This document shows, one piece after another, positions 6,317 to 14,219 of a DNA stretch of 16,438 bases. The notes under the pieces are model-generated. The model had not been told where the DNA came from, did no database searches, and saw only the letters and a program-made list of their open reading frames with translations. The position numbers were made by a program, and so were the translations under genes. Within the stretch, counting starts at the first letter, position 1. The number at the start of each line of letters is the position of its first letter. The stretch is from Actinomycetota bacterium (lineage in GTDB: Bacteria > Actinomycetota > Actinomycetes > S36-B12 > UBA5976): positions 1 through 16,438 of the forward strand of contig CANKTT010000021.1 of the NCBI GenBank assembly GCA_947486505.1, read 5' to 3'.

Positions 6317-8037
6317 TGCGGCCATACGCTAGAGCAGTGGGTATCGATAGCAACTTAACTTTGCGCGTTCAATCCTGGATCGAACAAGATCCAGATCCAG
6401 TAACTAAAGCGCAACTCACCGAACTCTTAACTGCATCCCAAACTGACCAAGCGGCGCTTTTGGAATTGCAAGATGCATTCTTGGCCCCCTTGGAATTTGG
6501 CACTGCAGGGCTACGTGGCGCATTAGGCGCAGGTCCTAATCGGATGAATCGAGTCACTGTTTTACAGGCAGCTTCGGGGCTGGCACAGTTTTTAGTACAA
6601 CAAGGTTTCGCTGGGCAAAAAGTTGTAATTGGATTTGATGCCCGTTACAACAGCGATGTTTTTGCAGAAGACACCGCACACGTGATGTCAGGTGCCGGCC
6701 TTGAACCACTAGTTTTCTCCCAAGTAGTACCAACACCAGTTTTAGCTTTTGCAATTCGAAATCAAGGTGCTTGTGCTGGCGTAATGGTTACCGCAAGTCA
6801 CAATCCACCACAAGACAATGGTTACAAAGTTTATTTAGGTGATGGCCGACAGATAGTTTCTCCAGTTGATAAACAGATTTCAACTCTTATCAAAACTGTT
6901 ACAAATGTTCAAGAAATAGTTCAAGGAGATATTGGGAAGATAGTCAGTGATGACGCACTTGATTCATACGTGTCCTTGACTTCACAACTGATTACTTCTG
7001 GCCCGACGACAGATGCGCAACGTAAAGCCGTCACGTCGGTATACACAGCTATGCATGGAGTTGGTTGGAACACTTTGAGATCGGTATTCAAAGTCTCTGG
7101 CTTTGCTGAGCCAATCGCGGCAAGTGAACAAAGGGATCCAGATCCAGCTTTTCCAACCGTTGAGTTTCCAAACCCCGAAGAAAAAGGTGCGCTCGATATC
7201 GCAATCACCCTTGCAAAACTGCAAAATGCAGATGTCTTAATTGCTAATGATCCGGATGCTGATCGCCTAGCAATTGCAGTTCCAGATTCCTTAGGAGATT
7301 GGATCACTTTGCGAGGGGATCAAATCGGTGCATTGCTGGGTTGGTGGCTAATTGAGCGCGCAAACCTTATTGGCTTGAAGTTGACCGGTACATTTGCAAA
7401 CTCAATAGTTTCCTCCATGATGCTGGAACCGATTGCAAAATCTGCATCACTGAATTATGAGTCCACCTTGACCGGATTCAAATGGGTTTCGAGAGTCAAC
7501 AACTTGGTTTTTGGATATGAAGAGGCTCTCGGCTATTGCGTAGATCCGAAGAACGTCAGTGACAAAGACGGTATTTCGGCTGCTGCAATGTCTATGGAAT
7601 TAATGGCCTATTTAAAGAGTCGTGAGTTAACGGTCTGGAACATTTTGGACAAATTAGCCAAAGCCCACGGCTTGCATGTCACGGATCAGGTGTCTGTTCG
7701 AGTCACCAGCACAGAACAGGTAGCGAATACGATGTCTCGAATCCGCACCAATCCGCCTAAGCAGTTGGGTGAGTTACTCGTTAGTGGAATCGATGACTTA
7801 GCAAATGGATTTGGAAATTTACCCGCAACGGACGCAGTAATCATTCACTTGGCCAGAAGATCTGAAGTTGAAAAAGCGCGCGTGATCATTCGACCGAGTG
7901 GAACCGAACCAAAGATAAAGTGCTATTTAGAAGTTGTCGTTCGTTGCGAAGATATAGAGACTGCGCAACAAGCGGCCAATACTGAATTAAAGAGCCTGGC
8001 AGCGGATGCCGGACCACTACTAAGCGGAGGCAACTAA
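6316..8037 (+). CDS. PGM2-like phosphohexomutase / phosphopentomutase
   Basis: The 573-aa protein belongs to the alpha-D-phosphohexomutase superfamily, PGM2/PmmB branch. All four domain signatures are present: phosphoserine loop TASHNPPQDNGYK with S161, metal loop NDPDADR (D312, D314, D316), sugar-binding GYEEALGY (400-407) and phosphate-binding RPSGTEPK (526-533). Members interconvert 1- and 6-phosphates of glucose or mannose, or 1- and 5-phosphates of ribose and deoxyribose (as human PGM2 does). Because it is joined to deoC here and the locus carries deoA, cdd and add but no DeoB, I infer a phosphopentomutase role, feeding deoxyribose-5-phosphate to DeoC; sequence alone cannot set substrate. 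Start at ATG 6316 overlaps the gpx stop by one base and lacks a strong ribosome site, implying coupling. The stop overlaps the deoC start (TAATG). Confidence 0.9.
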   Translation: MRPYARAVGIDSNLTLRVQSWIEQDPDPVTKAQLTELLTASQTDQAALLELQDAFLAPLEFGTAGLRGALGAGPNRMNRVTVLQAASGLAQFLVQQGFAGQKVVIGFDARYNSDVFAEDTAHVMSGAGLEPLVFSQVVPTPVLAFAIRNQGACAGVMVTASHNPPQDNGYKVYLGDGRQIVSPVDKQISTLIKTVTNVQEIVQGDIGKIVSDDALDSYVSLTSQLITSGPTTDAQRKAVTSVYTAMHGVGWNTLRSVFKVSGFAEPIAASEQRDPDPAFPTVEFPNPEEKGALDIAITLAKLQNADVLIANDPDADRLAIAVPDSLGDWITLRGDQIGALLGWWLIERANLIGLKLTGTFANSIVSSMMLEPIAKSASLNYESTLTGFKWVSRVNNLVFGYEEALGYCVDPKNVSDKDGISAAAMSMELMAYLKSRELTVWNILDKLAKAHGLHVTDQVSVRVTSTEQVANTMSRIRTNPPKQLGELLVSGIDDLANGFGNLPATDAVIIHLARRSEVEKARVIIRPSGTEPKIKCYLEVVVRCEDIETAQQAANTELKSLAADAGPLLSGGN

Positions 8038-8708
8038 TGGATAGAAATCAATTAGCCAAAATGATTGATCACACTTTGCTTAAGCCAGAGGCGACCAATT
8101 CAGATGTCTTAGCGCTTTGTGCTGAGGCAGCGGAGTTAGGTACTTTCTCAGTCTGTGTTTCACCAACTTTTGTATCGCTGGCTGCAGCCAACGTTTCTAA
8201 CGGCGTGAAGGTTGCAACTGTTTGTGGTTTCCCAAGTGGCAAGCATGAGGCTGAGATCAAAGCCGCTGAAGCAAAACTGTCGGTATCACAAGGCGCTCAC
8301 GAAGTCGACATGGTGATTGATGTTGGTCGAGCAATCATGGGGGATTGGGATCATTTAGAAGCCGAAGTATCCGCAGTTCGTAAAGCCACATCTGGTGCAT
8401 TGTTAAAGGTTATTTTGGAAACCGCAGCTCTCACGGATGAGCAGATTGCTAAGGCTTGCCAGAGATGTGAAAGTGCTGGCGCTGACTTTGTTAAGACTGC
8501 AACCGGGTTTCATCCTGCGGGTGGTGCAGATGTTCGAGCAATCAAAATTATGCATGAGACAGTCGGTGGCCGGTTAGGCGTTAAGGCTTCCGGAGGCATC
8601 CGAGATATTGATTTTGCAACTGAGTTAATAGCAGCAGGAGCTACTCGACTTGGACTTTCTAGTTCTCGCGCAATTCTTGATGGCGTCGCTGCTACAGGAA
8701 GTTACTAA
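8037..8708 (+). CDS. deoC: Deoxyribose-phosphate aldolase
   Basis: DeoC cleaves 2-deoxy-D-ribose-5-phosphate into acetaldehyde and glyceraldehyde-3-phosphate in the cytoplasm, the last step of deoxynucleoside catabolism. The 223-aa class I aldolase has the Schiff-base lysine K153 in DFVKTATGF, the proton-relay lysine K183 in GVKASGG and D91 in HEVDMVID. The N-terminal IDHTLLKP is the family opening. The ATG at 8037 shares a base with the stop of the mutase gene and has a GGAGG site 6 nt upstream. Its stop codon (8706-8708) overlaps the stop of the convergent add gene. Length and motifs are normal. Confidence 0.97.
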   Translation: MDRNQLAKMIDHTLLKPEATNSDVLALCAEAAELGTFSVCVSPTFVSLAAANVSNGVKVATVCGFPSGKHEAEIKAAEAKLSVSQGAHEVDMVIDVGRAIMGDWDHLEAEVSAVRKATSGALLKVILETAALTDEQIAKACQRCESAGADFVKTATGFHPAGGADVRAIKIMHETVGGRLGVKASGGIRDIDFATELIAAGATRLGLSSSRAILDGVAATGSY

Positions 8709-9793
8709 GAGCCAACCTGTTCCCGAAGTCTGGCATATCCAGGTTTAATTACATTGTTGATGATGTCTAATCTCTGATCAAACGGTAGGAATGAACTCTT
8801 CATGCCATTAACTGTGAGCCATTCCAAGTCTCGCAACGAATAATCGAAGGCTTCAACCAGAGATGCCATTTCACCAGACATCGAAGTGTCTGACATTAAT
8901 CGGTTGTCGGTATTTAAGGTAACGCGGAAATTTAGTTTGCGAAGTAATCCAATTGGGTGTTCAGTAATACTTGCTGCTGCCCCTGTATCAACATTTGACT
9001 TAGGGCAAAGCTCCAATGGGATGCGACGATCTCGAACGTATGCTGCTAAATCACCAAGCGTTACTGTGCCATCATTGTTGACCGTAATGTCATCGATAAT
9101 TCGAACTCCGTGGCCGAGGCGTTCGGTGCCACAGAACTGAATAGCTTCCCAAATACTCTTTAGGCCAAAAGCTTCGCCAGCGTGAATTGTGAAGTGCGCA
9201 TTGTTGCGCTGTAAGTATTGAAAAGCCTCCAGGTGTTCGGTTGGAGGGTAGCCGGCTTCTTTACCAGCGATGTCGAATCCAACAACACCACGATCTCGAT
9301 ACTCAACGACTAGTTTTGCAATTTCAAGTGATACATCAGCCATTCGCATCGCAGTAAGTAGCGCCACTACTCTAATTGGTTTCCCGGCTTCGCGAGCAGC
9401 AGCTTTGCCTTGAGCAAACCCAAGTAACACACTGTCAATCACTTCGCGATAACTTAAACCTTTTGCAGTGTGGAGCTCTGGCGCGAATCTGATTTCCGCA
9501 TAAACGACACCGTCTTCAGCAAGATCCTGGGCACACTCACTTGCTACCCGCTGGATTGCGTCAGGCGTTTGCATTACTCCAACGGTGTGTGCAAACGTCT
9601 CTAAGTAAATCTCAAGCGAACCCTGTACTGCAGTGTGAAACCAATTTCCAAGCTGCTCTTCATTGTCGTAAGGCAATGCGGTGTAGCCATGCTGCTTTGC
9701 AAGTTCCAAGATCGTTTTTACTCGCAGACCACCGTCTAAGTGATCGTGCAAGACGACTTTAGGTACCGCTTTAATTACTGCTGGTGAAATCAT
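8705..9793 (-). CDS. add: Adenosine deaminase
   Basis: This zinc hydrolase converts adenosine and deoxyadenosine to inosine and deoxyinosine. The 362-aa protein has the metal-binding HDH pair (H16, H18) in [12 protein letters not shown]204 and catalytic E207 in [10 protein letters not shown]228 in GHGVRI, and D296 in LNTDNRLMS. The NTDNRLMS form (Asn after the zinc Asp) and the HDHLDGGLR opening are typical of actinobacterial Add. The ATG forms an ATGA overlap with the cupin stop (9793-9790), with only a weak GAAGA ribosome site, so coupled translation is likely. It is the last gene of the minus-strand nucleoside cluster. The purine nucleoside phosphorylase needed next is not in the window. 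Confidence 0.96.
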   Translation of the reverse strand: MISPAVIKAVPKVVLHDHLDGGLRVKTILELAKQHGYTALPYDNEEQLGNWFHTAVQGSLEIYLETFAHTVGVMQTPDAIQRVASECAQDLAEDGVVYAEIRFAPELHTAKGLSYREVIDSVLLGFAQGKAAAREAGKPIRVVALLTAMRMADVSLEIAKLVVEYRDRGVVGFDIAGKEAGYPPTEHLEAFQYLQRNNAHFTIHAGEAFGLKSIWEAIQFCGTERLGHGVRIIDDITVNNDGTVTLGDLAAYVRDRRIPLELCPKSNVDTGAAASITEHPIGLLRKLNFRVTLNTDNRLMSDTSMSGEMASLVEAFDYSLRDLEWLTVNGMKSSFLPFDQRLDIINNVIKPGYARLREQVGS

Positions 9794-10146
9794 TCTTCGT
9801 CATCTCGGTTAGCTAGTTCAGGTGAGAATGCTGGCACACAAATTGCTACGTAATGCGCGTCTTCGCGGGTAAGGTAGCGAACTTTCTCGCCCGCTCGCGT
9901 AATTAGCGCTTGGCCAGAACCAACTGTGATCGTTTTGCCCTCGTGTTCGACATCAATCGAACCTGTGATCACGATCGTGAATTCATCAAAGTCAGGTGCC
10001 TGAGCAGGTTCAGACCAGCCAGCTGGTGCATGCATCACTGCAATCGAAACATCGTTGTCGCCTGTTTTTACTCGGCCAACGTACTCAGCAATTGATTTTC
10101 CACCAGGTACTGGAATCATGGTCGGTTCGCTAATTAACTCAGGCAT
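9790..10146 (-). CDS. Small cupin-fold protein of unknown function
   Basis: The 118-aa protein is a single cupin domain: a run of short beta strands with [17 protein letters not shown], then [15 protein letters not shown] (cupin motif 1, E55 and G62 kept) and [18 protein letters not shown] (motif 2). The usual metal ligands are largely missing. The HxH before E55 is replaced by residues around Q49-A50-P51, and the PxGxxH histidine of motif 2 by V89/R90. It may therefore be a non-metal cupin that binds a small ligand or modulates a partner enzyme. It lies 37 bp downstream of deoA and its stop overlaps the add start, so it is probably co-expressed with Add. No Shine-Dalgarno is seen before ATG 10146. 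Role unknown. Confidence 0.82.
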   Translation of the reverse strand: MPELISEPTMIPVPGGKSIAEYVGRVKTGDNDVSIAVMHAPAGWSEPAQAPDFDEFTIVITGSIDVEHEGKTITVGSGQALITRAGEKVRYLTREDAHYVAICVPAFSPELANRDDEE

Positions 10147-10152
10147 GTATTC

Positions 10153-10180
10153 AGGATACTTGGGAAAGTTTCACAAACAA
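10153..10180 (-). promoter_or_regulatory. Possible leaderless promoter for the cupin-add pair
   Basis: On the minus strand TTGTTT (10180-10175), a 16-nt spacer and TATCCT (10158-10153, fits TANNNT) end 6 nt before the ATG at 10146. That spacing would start the transcript at or next to the A of ATG, which agrees with the absence of a ribosome site. The same gap has a weak ACTTG/CAAGT inverted repeat but no GC-rich terminator after deoA. Tentative. Confidence 0.25.
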
Positions 10181-10183
10181 GTT

Positions 10184-11479
10184 TTAAACAACACGCTCGA
10201 TGATTAATGGAAGACGTGTTGATATTTCAGACTCAGCACCAATTTCGTAACCTGGCGTTAAGACTTCTAAGGCGCTTGTAAAACGCTCGGGTTCGTCAGT
10301 AAGTAGCGTGAATAGCTTTTGACCTTTTGTGACCTGCTCGCCGTGTCCAACATGCCAATGAATTCCAGCACCAAACTGCACGGAATCCTCTTTTCTGGCT
10401 CGGCCAGCACCAAGTCGCCAGCTTGCCATTCCAACGGCAAGTGCATCCAACTTGGTTAAGAATCCTGAGCTTGTTGCAACAACGTCATGTGACTCTTTGG
10501 ATACGGGAAGCGGCTGGGATAGGTCGCCACCCTGGGCTGCGATCATGGCACGCCAGACATCCATCGCGGAACCATCAGTAAGCGCAGTTGCAGGATCCTT
10601 TAACCCAGATGCCCCGCTTGCTTCCAACATTTCGCGCGCCAAAGTCACAGTGAGTTCAACAACATCTGCCGGTCCACCGCCAGCAAGTACGTCCATAGAT
10701 TCTTGAACTTCTAGCGCATTGCCCGCGGTTCGACCAAGCGGAACATCCATTGCAGTTAACAACGCACGAGTAACCACTCCGGCATCATTACCGATTCCAA
10801 CCATCGTCGTGGCAAGCTCACGAGCCTGTTCAACAGTTTTCATAAATGCGCCAGAGCCAACTTTCACGTCTAGGACAAGTGCGCCAGTTCCTTCCGCAAT
10901 TTTCTTGCTCATGATTGATGCTGAGATCAACGGAATAGATTCAACAGTTCCAGTCACATCGCGTAGTGCATAAATACGACGGTCTGCAGGCGCCAAAGTT
11001 TGGCTCGCTGCGCAGATTACTGCTCCAGTGGATTTTAGAACTTCAAACATTTCGTCATTTGTCAGACTTGCTCGCCATCCTTTGATGGCTTCAAGTTTGT
11101 CCAATGTGCCACCTGTGTGACCAAGTCCTCGACCGGAAAGTTGTGGAACACTGACACCGCAAGCTGCAACTAATGGTGCAAGTGGCAGGGTGATTTTGTC
11201 GCCAACGCCACCAGTGGAATGTTTGTCTGCAGTTGGTCGGCCTAGCGCAGACCAATCCATAGTCTCACCAGAGTCAATGTAGGCCTTGGTCCAGCGCACG
11301 ATTTCTCGACGATTCATTCCGTTAAGCAGAATTGCCATTGCCATAGCCGACATTTGTTCTTCGGCAATTAAGTTGCGCACGTATGCGTCAACAAACCAAT
11401 CGATTTGCGCATCAGAGAGTTCACGCTTATCTCGCTTGGCTGCAATGAGATCCACTGCGGCAAATGGCTCAGTGCTCAT
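10184..11479 (-). CDS. deoA: Thymidine (pyrimidine-nucleoside) phosphorylase
   Basis: This cytoplasmic enzyme phosphorolyses thymidine and deoxyuridine to the free base plus 2-deoxyribose-1-phosphate. The 431-aa protein has the family signature SGRGLGHTGGTLDKLE at about 123-138, the phosphate-binding KHSTGGVGDK (86-95) and DVKVGSGAFMK, with an alpha domain first and the small C-terminal alpha/beta domain (KEDSVQFGAGIHWHVGHGEQV) last. Length is normal. Uridine may also be used, as some members are pyrimidine-general. Start ATG 11479 has only a weak GAGTG element upstream. It follows cdd by 48 bp, the largest gap after the ABC genes, so it may have its own promoter. Its product should go to the PGM2-like mutase and then DeoC, encoded on the opposite strand. 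Confidence 0.96.
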   Translation of the reverse strand: MSTEPFAAVDLIAAKRDKRELSDAQIDWFVDAYVRNLIAEEQMSAMAMAILLNGMNRREIVRWTKAYIDSGETMDWSALGRPTADKHSTGGVGDKITLPLAPLVAACGVSVPQLSGRGLGHTGGTLDKLEAIKGWRASLTNDEMFEVLKSTGAVICAASQTLAPADRRIYALRDVTGTVESIPLISASIMSKKIAEGTGALVLDVKVGSGAFMKTVEQARELATTMVGIGNDAGVVTRALLTAMDVPLGRTAGNALEVQESMDVLAGGGPADVVELTVTLAREMLEASGASGLKDPATALTDGSAMDVWRAMIAAQGGDLSQPLPVSKESHDVVATSSGFLTKLDALAVGMASWRLGAGRARKEDSVQFGAGIHWHVGHGEQVTKGQKLFTLLTDEPERFTSALEVLTPGYEIGAESEISTRLPLIIERVV

Positions 11480-11503
11480 GATGTTGATTTCACTCGGGGA
11501 AGT

Positions 11504-11532
11504 GTCATACCTGTAAGGCTAATGCGTTTAAA
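11504..11532 (-). promoter_or_regulatory. Possible internal promoter for deoA
   Basis: On the minus strand TTTAAA (11532-11527) and TATGAC (11509-11504) are spaced exactly 17 nt and each match the consensus at four of six positions. Transcription would begin near 11497, giving a leader of about 20 nt before ATG 11479. The -35 overlaps the stop codon of cdd. Weak matches, so tentative. Confidence 0.28.
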
Positions 11533-11923
11533 GTCGATCCGTTAAATCATGCACGCCAAATGCGTCAGGAAGTATCTCGGTCATTGACTTAATTCCGGAT
11601 ACTGAATCCAGCAGACAATTAGGACCGCCGTGTTCCCAGAGCAATTGCCGACAGCGTCCACATGGCATCAAGGCATTCCCATGGCGATCAACACAGGCAA
11701 CTGCAACGAGCTTTCCACCACCTGAGCTGATCAAACTAGAGATCAAACCACACTCGGCACAAAGAGCAACACCGTAAGACGCATTTTCGACGTTGCAGCC
11801 AGTCACGATGCGACCGTCATCAACTAAGCCAGCAACACCGACGGGAAAGTTTGAATAAGGTGCATACGCTTTCGTCATCGCGCCACTAGCAGCCGCTCGC
11901 AACTCATCCCAATTGATTTCCAT
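11528..11923 (-). CDS. cdd: Cytidine deaminase
   Basis: Cdd deaminates cytidine and deoxycytidine to uridine and deoxyuridine, which DeoA can then split. The 131-aa protein is the small tetrameric type. The zinc and catalytic residues are C55-A-E57 in ALCAECG, and P87-C88-G-R-C91 in MPCGRCRQLLWE. The substrate-binding NVENASYG precedes them. The ATG at 11923 shares a base with the stop of the upstream permease (TAATG), with a GGGAGA site about 10 nt upstream, so it is translated as part of the transporter operon. The position between importer and phosphorylase argues that cytidine or deoxycytidine is among the imported substrates. Confidence 0.97.
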   Translation of the reverse strand: MEINWDELRAAASGAMTKAYAPYSNFPVGVAGLVDDGRIVTGCNVENASYGVALCAECGLISSLISSGGGKLVAVACVDRHGNALMPCGRCRQLLWEHGGPNCLLDSVSGIKSMTEILPDAFGVHDLTDRL

Positions 11924-13137
11924 TAGTGATGATCTCCCTTTCGATACGGAACACCATCAGCAGCAGGTGGCCTCAAATTCTGGGACGCTGTTGCAAGTAC
12001 CAACAGTGTCGTTATGTAAGGCGCAACTTGGGCAACTTCAGGTGGGAATGAAGTTGCGGAGAAGTAAGCGCCGATCATTACCGAACCAAGTATCAAGAAG
12101 CCGATTGCAGAGTTGCGCTTGGCTTTACGAAGCATGACGCCACCGATTGCAAACAAAATAATTGCACCGAGCAAAATCAAGCCTTTAACGTTTTGATTTC
12201 CAGTGTCGATCAGTCGCAAAGTATCAATGTAACCAAACATCAGTGCACCAGCAGCAGTTCCACCTGGTCGCCAGTCACCAAAGATCATGGTTGCTAAACC
12301 GATGTAACCACGACCAGCCGTGTTGCCATTGCGATAGATGGTAGATGCGATTGATAAGTAAGCACCACCCAGTCCAGCAAGCATGCCCGAGAACACAACA
12401 GCTGCGTACTTGAACTGCACAACCTTGACGCCGAGCGAATCAGCAGCCCATGGATTTTCGCCGGCACTACGAAGACGAAGACCAAAAGCAGTTTTCCAAA
12501 GCAGGTAACTAGTCATTACGAATAGCAAGAATGTGATGATGGTAAGCAGCGACATGTTATAGAACAAACCAGCAACGATTCCAGCTAAATCACTAATAAA
12601 GAAAATTCCCTTTTCATGCAGAGAGGTCAACGGTTCAACAATTGATTCAACTGTGAAAGTAGGAATCTCACCCTTAATAGGAGGTGACTGCGCTTGCCCA
12701 CCACCAGGAGCGTCTGTGAAGAGCAAGATTGCAAGGAACTTAGTTAGGCCCAGTGCCAAGAGGTTAATCGCGGTACCAGCAATGATTTGATCAACACCGA
12801 AAGTGACTGCGGCAACAGCTAGTAGCAGACCACCAATAGCTCCGAAGATCACGCCAGCGAGTACCCCAGCCCAAACACCCCATTGCCAACCGGCCCAACC
12901 AGCACCGAAGGTTCCAAGAATCATCATGCCTTCCAGGCCAATGTTGATTACGCCAGCGCGTTCTGCCCAGATACCTGCAAGGCCAGCAAGTGCGATTGGT
13001 GAGGCGAAAACTAAAGCCTGAGCGATCGTTACTGTGCTGGTTAGGTCACCATTACCCGTAATTGTGCGGGTGATCGAAAGCATGGTGATTGCCGTGAAAG
13101 CTGCACCAATAAATCTGCGAGATTTTAGGTAAGTCAT
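11923..13137 (-). CDS. Nucleoside ABC transporter permease (NupQ/BmpD-like)
   Basis: The 404-aa polytopic protein belongs to the BPD_transp_2 permease family, used by BMP-dependent nucleoside importers. Hydrophobic segments run through most of the sequence. The block GIWAERAGVINIGLEGMMI and the cytoplasmic loop FGLRLRSAGENPWAADSLGV are the characteristic contacts of this subfamily, the latter being the coupling region to the ATPase. A hydrophilic stretch (about 150-180) likely faces outside. The ATG overlaps the stop of the first permease (ATGA, 13137-13134) and has a near-ideal AGGAGG site 7 nt upstream. It pairs with the permease at 13134-14219 to form the channel. Nucleoside specificity is inferred from family and from cdd, deoA and add downstream. 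Confidence 0.92.
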   Translation of the reverse strand: MTYLKSRRFIGAAFTAITMLSITRTITGNGDLTSTVTIAQALVFASPIALAGLAGIWAERAGVINIGLEGMMILGTFGAGWAGWQWGVWAGVLAGVIFGAIGGLLLAVAAVTFGVDQIIAGTAINLLALGLTKFLAILLFTDAPGGGQAQSPPIKGEIPTFTVESIVEPLTSLHEKGIFFISDLAGIVAGLFYNMSLLTIITFLLFVMTSYLLWKTAFGLRLRSAGENPWAADSLGVKVVQFKYAAVVFSGMLAGLGGAYLSIASTIYRNGNTAGRGYIGLATMIFGDWRPGGTAAGALMFGYIDTLRLIDTGNQNVKGLILLGAIILFAIGGVMLRKAKRNSAIGFLILGSVMIGAYFSATSFPPEVAQVAPYITTLLVLATASQNLRPPAADGVPYRKGDHH

Positions 13138-14219
13138 ACTGCTGCCTCCTGCTTTGCCAATGCTTTCGCAACACTTGTTTGCTCACTCTTGACTTGGTAT
13201 CGCCTTACTACTTCGTAAGAAATAACTACAACAATTACGATTAATCCCTGCATGATTGTGGAGATTTCTCTTGGGACACCTTCCAGAACCAACTGACCGC
13301 TTGAGATGTCCAAGAATGCCCAAAGGATGGCACCTAGTGCTATTCCCAAAGGATTATTGCGACCCAATAACGCAATTGCGATCCCGATGAAGCCCCAATC
13401 GGTTGGGAACTGCAAGGTGTACGAACCGGTGTCTCCTAATAGATAAGGAAGGCCTACTAATCCGGCAACTGCGCCCGAAAGCAACATAGTTACATAGATC
13501 ATGCGATTTGACTGCACACCACTGGTACGAGCAGCAGTTGCTGATTTTCCAGTAGCACGTAGATCAAAACCAAAGCGAGTGCGATTTAGTAGGAACCAAT
13601 ATCCAACGCCAATAACTATCGAGATAAAGAAGAATCCATAGATCGGTGTACCTGGATCTAGAAATGCGATTCCACGTAGCATTCCAGTTTCTGGGATTGG
13701 TTTGGTACCACGAATGTTCAAACTGGTTTCCGTACCAATACTGGTGCGAACAATTATGTAACTAATGATTCCGATCGCAATAAAGTTCAACATGATTGTT
13801 GAAATAACTTCACTAACGCCGCGGGCAACTTTCAACCAAGCGGCAATGCCGGCCCAAAGCGCACCAACAAACATTGCTACAAGAATCGTGACAGTCACAG
13901 ATGCAACCTTTGGCAACGTCAAATTGCTTGCAACAACTGCGCCCGCCAAAGCTCCGAGAACATACTGGCCATTAACACCGATGTTGAATAGATTCATTTT
14001 GAACCCAATAGAAACAGCCAAAGCACTTAAGAAATAAATTGTGGCTAAGTTAAGCATCAACGACATTGCGCGCGGCGAAGTTCCATAAGTCCACATCGAA
14101 GCAAATACCGTTGTTACGTCAGCACCAATCGCACTAAGAATTAGAGCAGTTGCAATCAAAGAGATAGATAGTCCAATTGCCGGTGCAATGAGGCTAATTC
14201 CAATTCGTCGAAGATTCAT
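13134..14219 (-). CDS. Nucleoside ABC transporter permease (NupP/BmpC-like)
   Basis: The 361-aa polytopic membrane protein is the first of two paired permeases. It has about eight to ten hydrophobic segments, the family block IGFKMNLFNIGVNGQYVLGA, and the coupling loop FGFDLRATGKSATAARTSGV. The C-terminus is a short basic/alanine-rich cytoplasmic tail. The start ATG shares one base with the stop of the ATPase gene (TAATG at 14221-14217) and is preceded by GAGAGG 7 nt upstream of the TA. Together with the second permease it should translocate nucleosides delivered by the BMP lipoprotein at 15857-16438. Confidence 0.93.
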   Translation of the reverse strand: MNLRRIGISLIAPAIGLSISLIATALILSAIGADVTTVFASMWTYGTSPRAMSLMLNLATIYFLSALAVSIGFKMNLFNIGVNGQYVLGALAGAVVASNLTLPKVASVTVTILVAMFVGALWAGIAAWLKVARGVSEVISTIMLNFIAIGIISYIIVRTSIGTETSLNIRGTKPIPETGMLRGIAFLDPGTPIYGFFFISIVIGVGYWFLLNRTRFGFDLRATGKSATAARTSGVQSNRMIYVTMLLSGAVAGLVGLPYLLGDTGSYTLQFPTDWGFIGIAIALLGRNNPLGIALGAILWAFLDISSGQLVLEGVPREISTIMQGLIVIVVVISYEVVRRYQVKSEQTSVAKALAKQEAAV

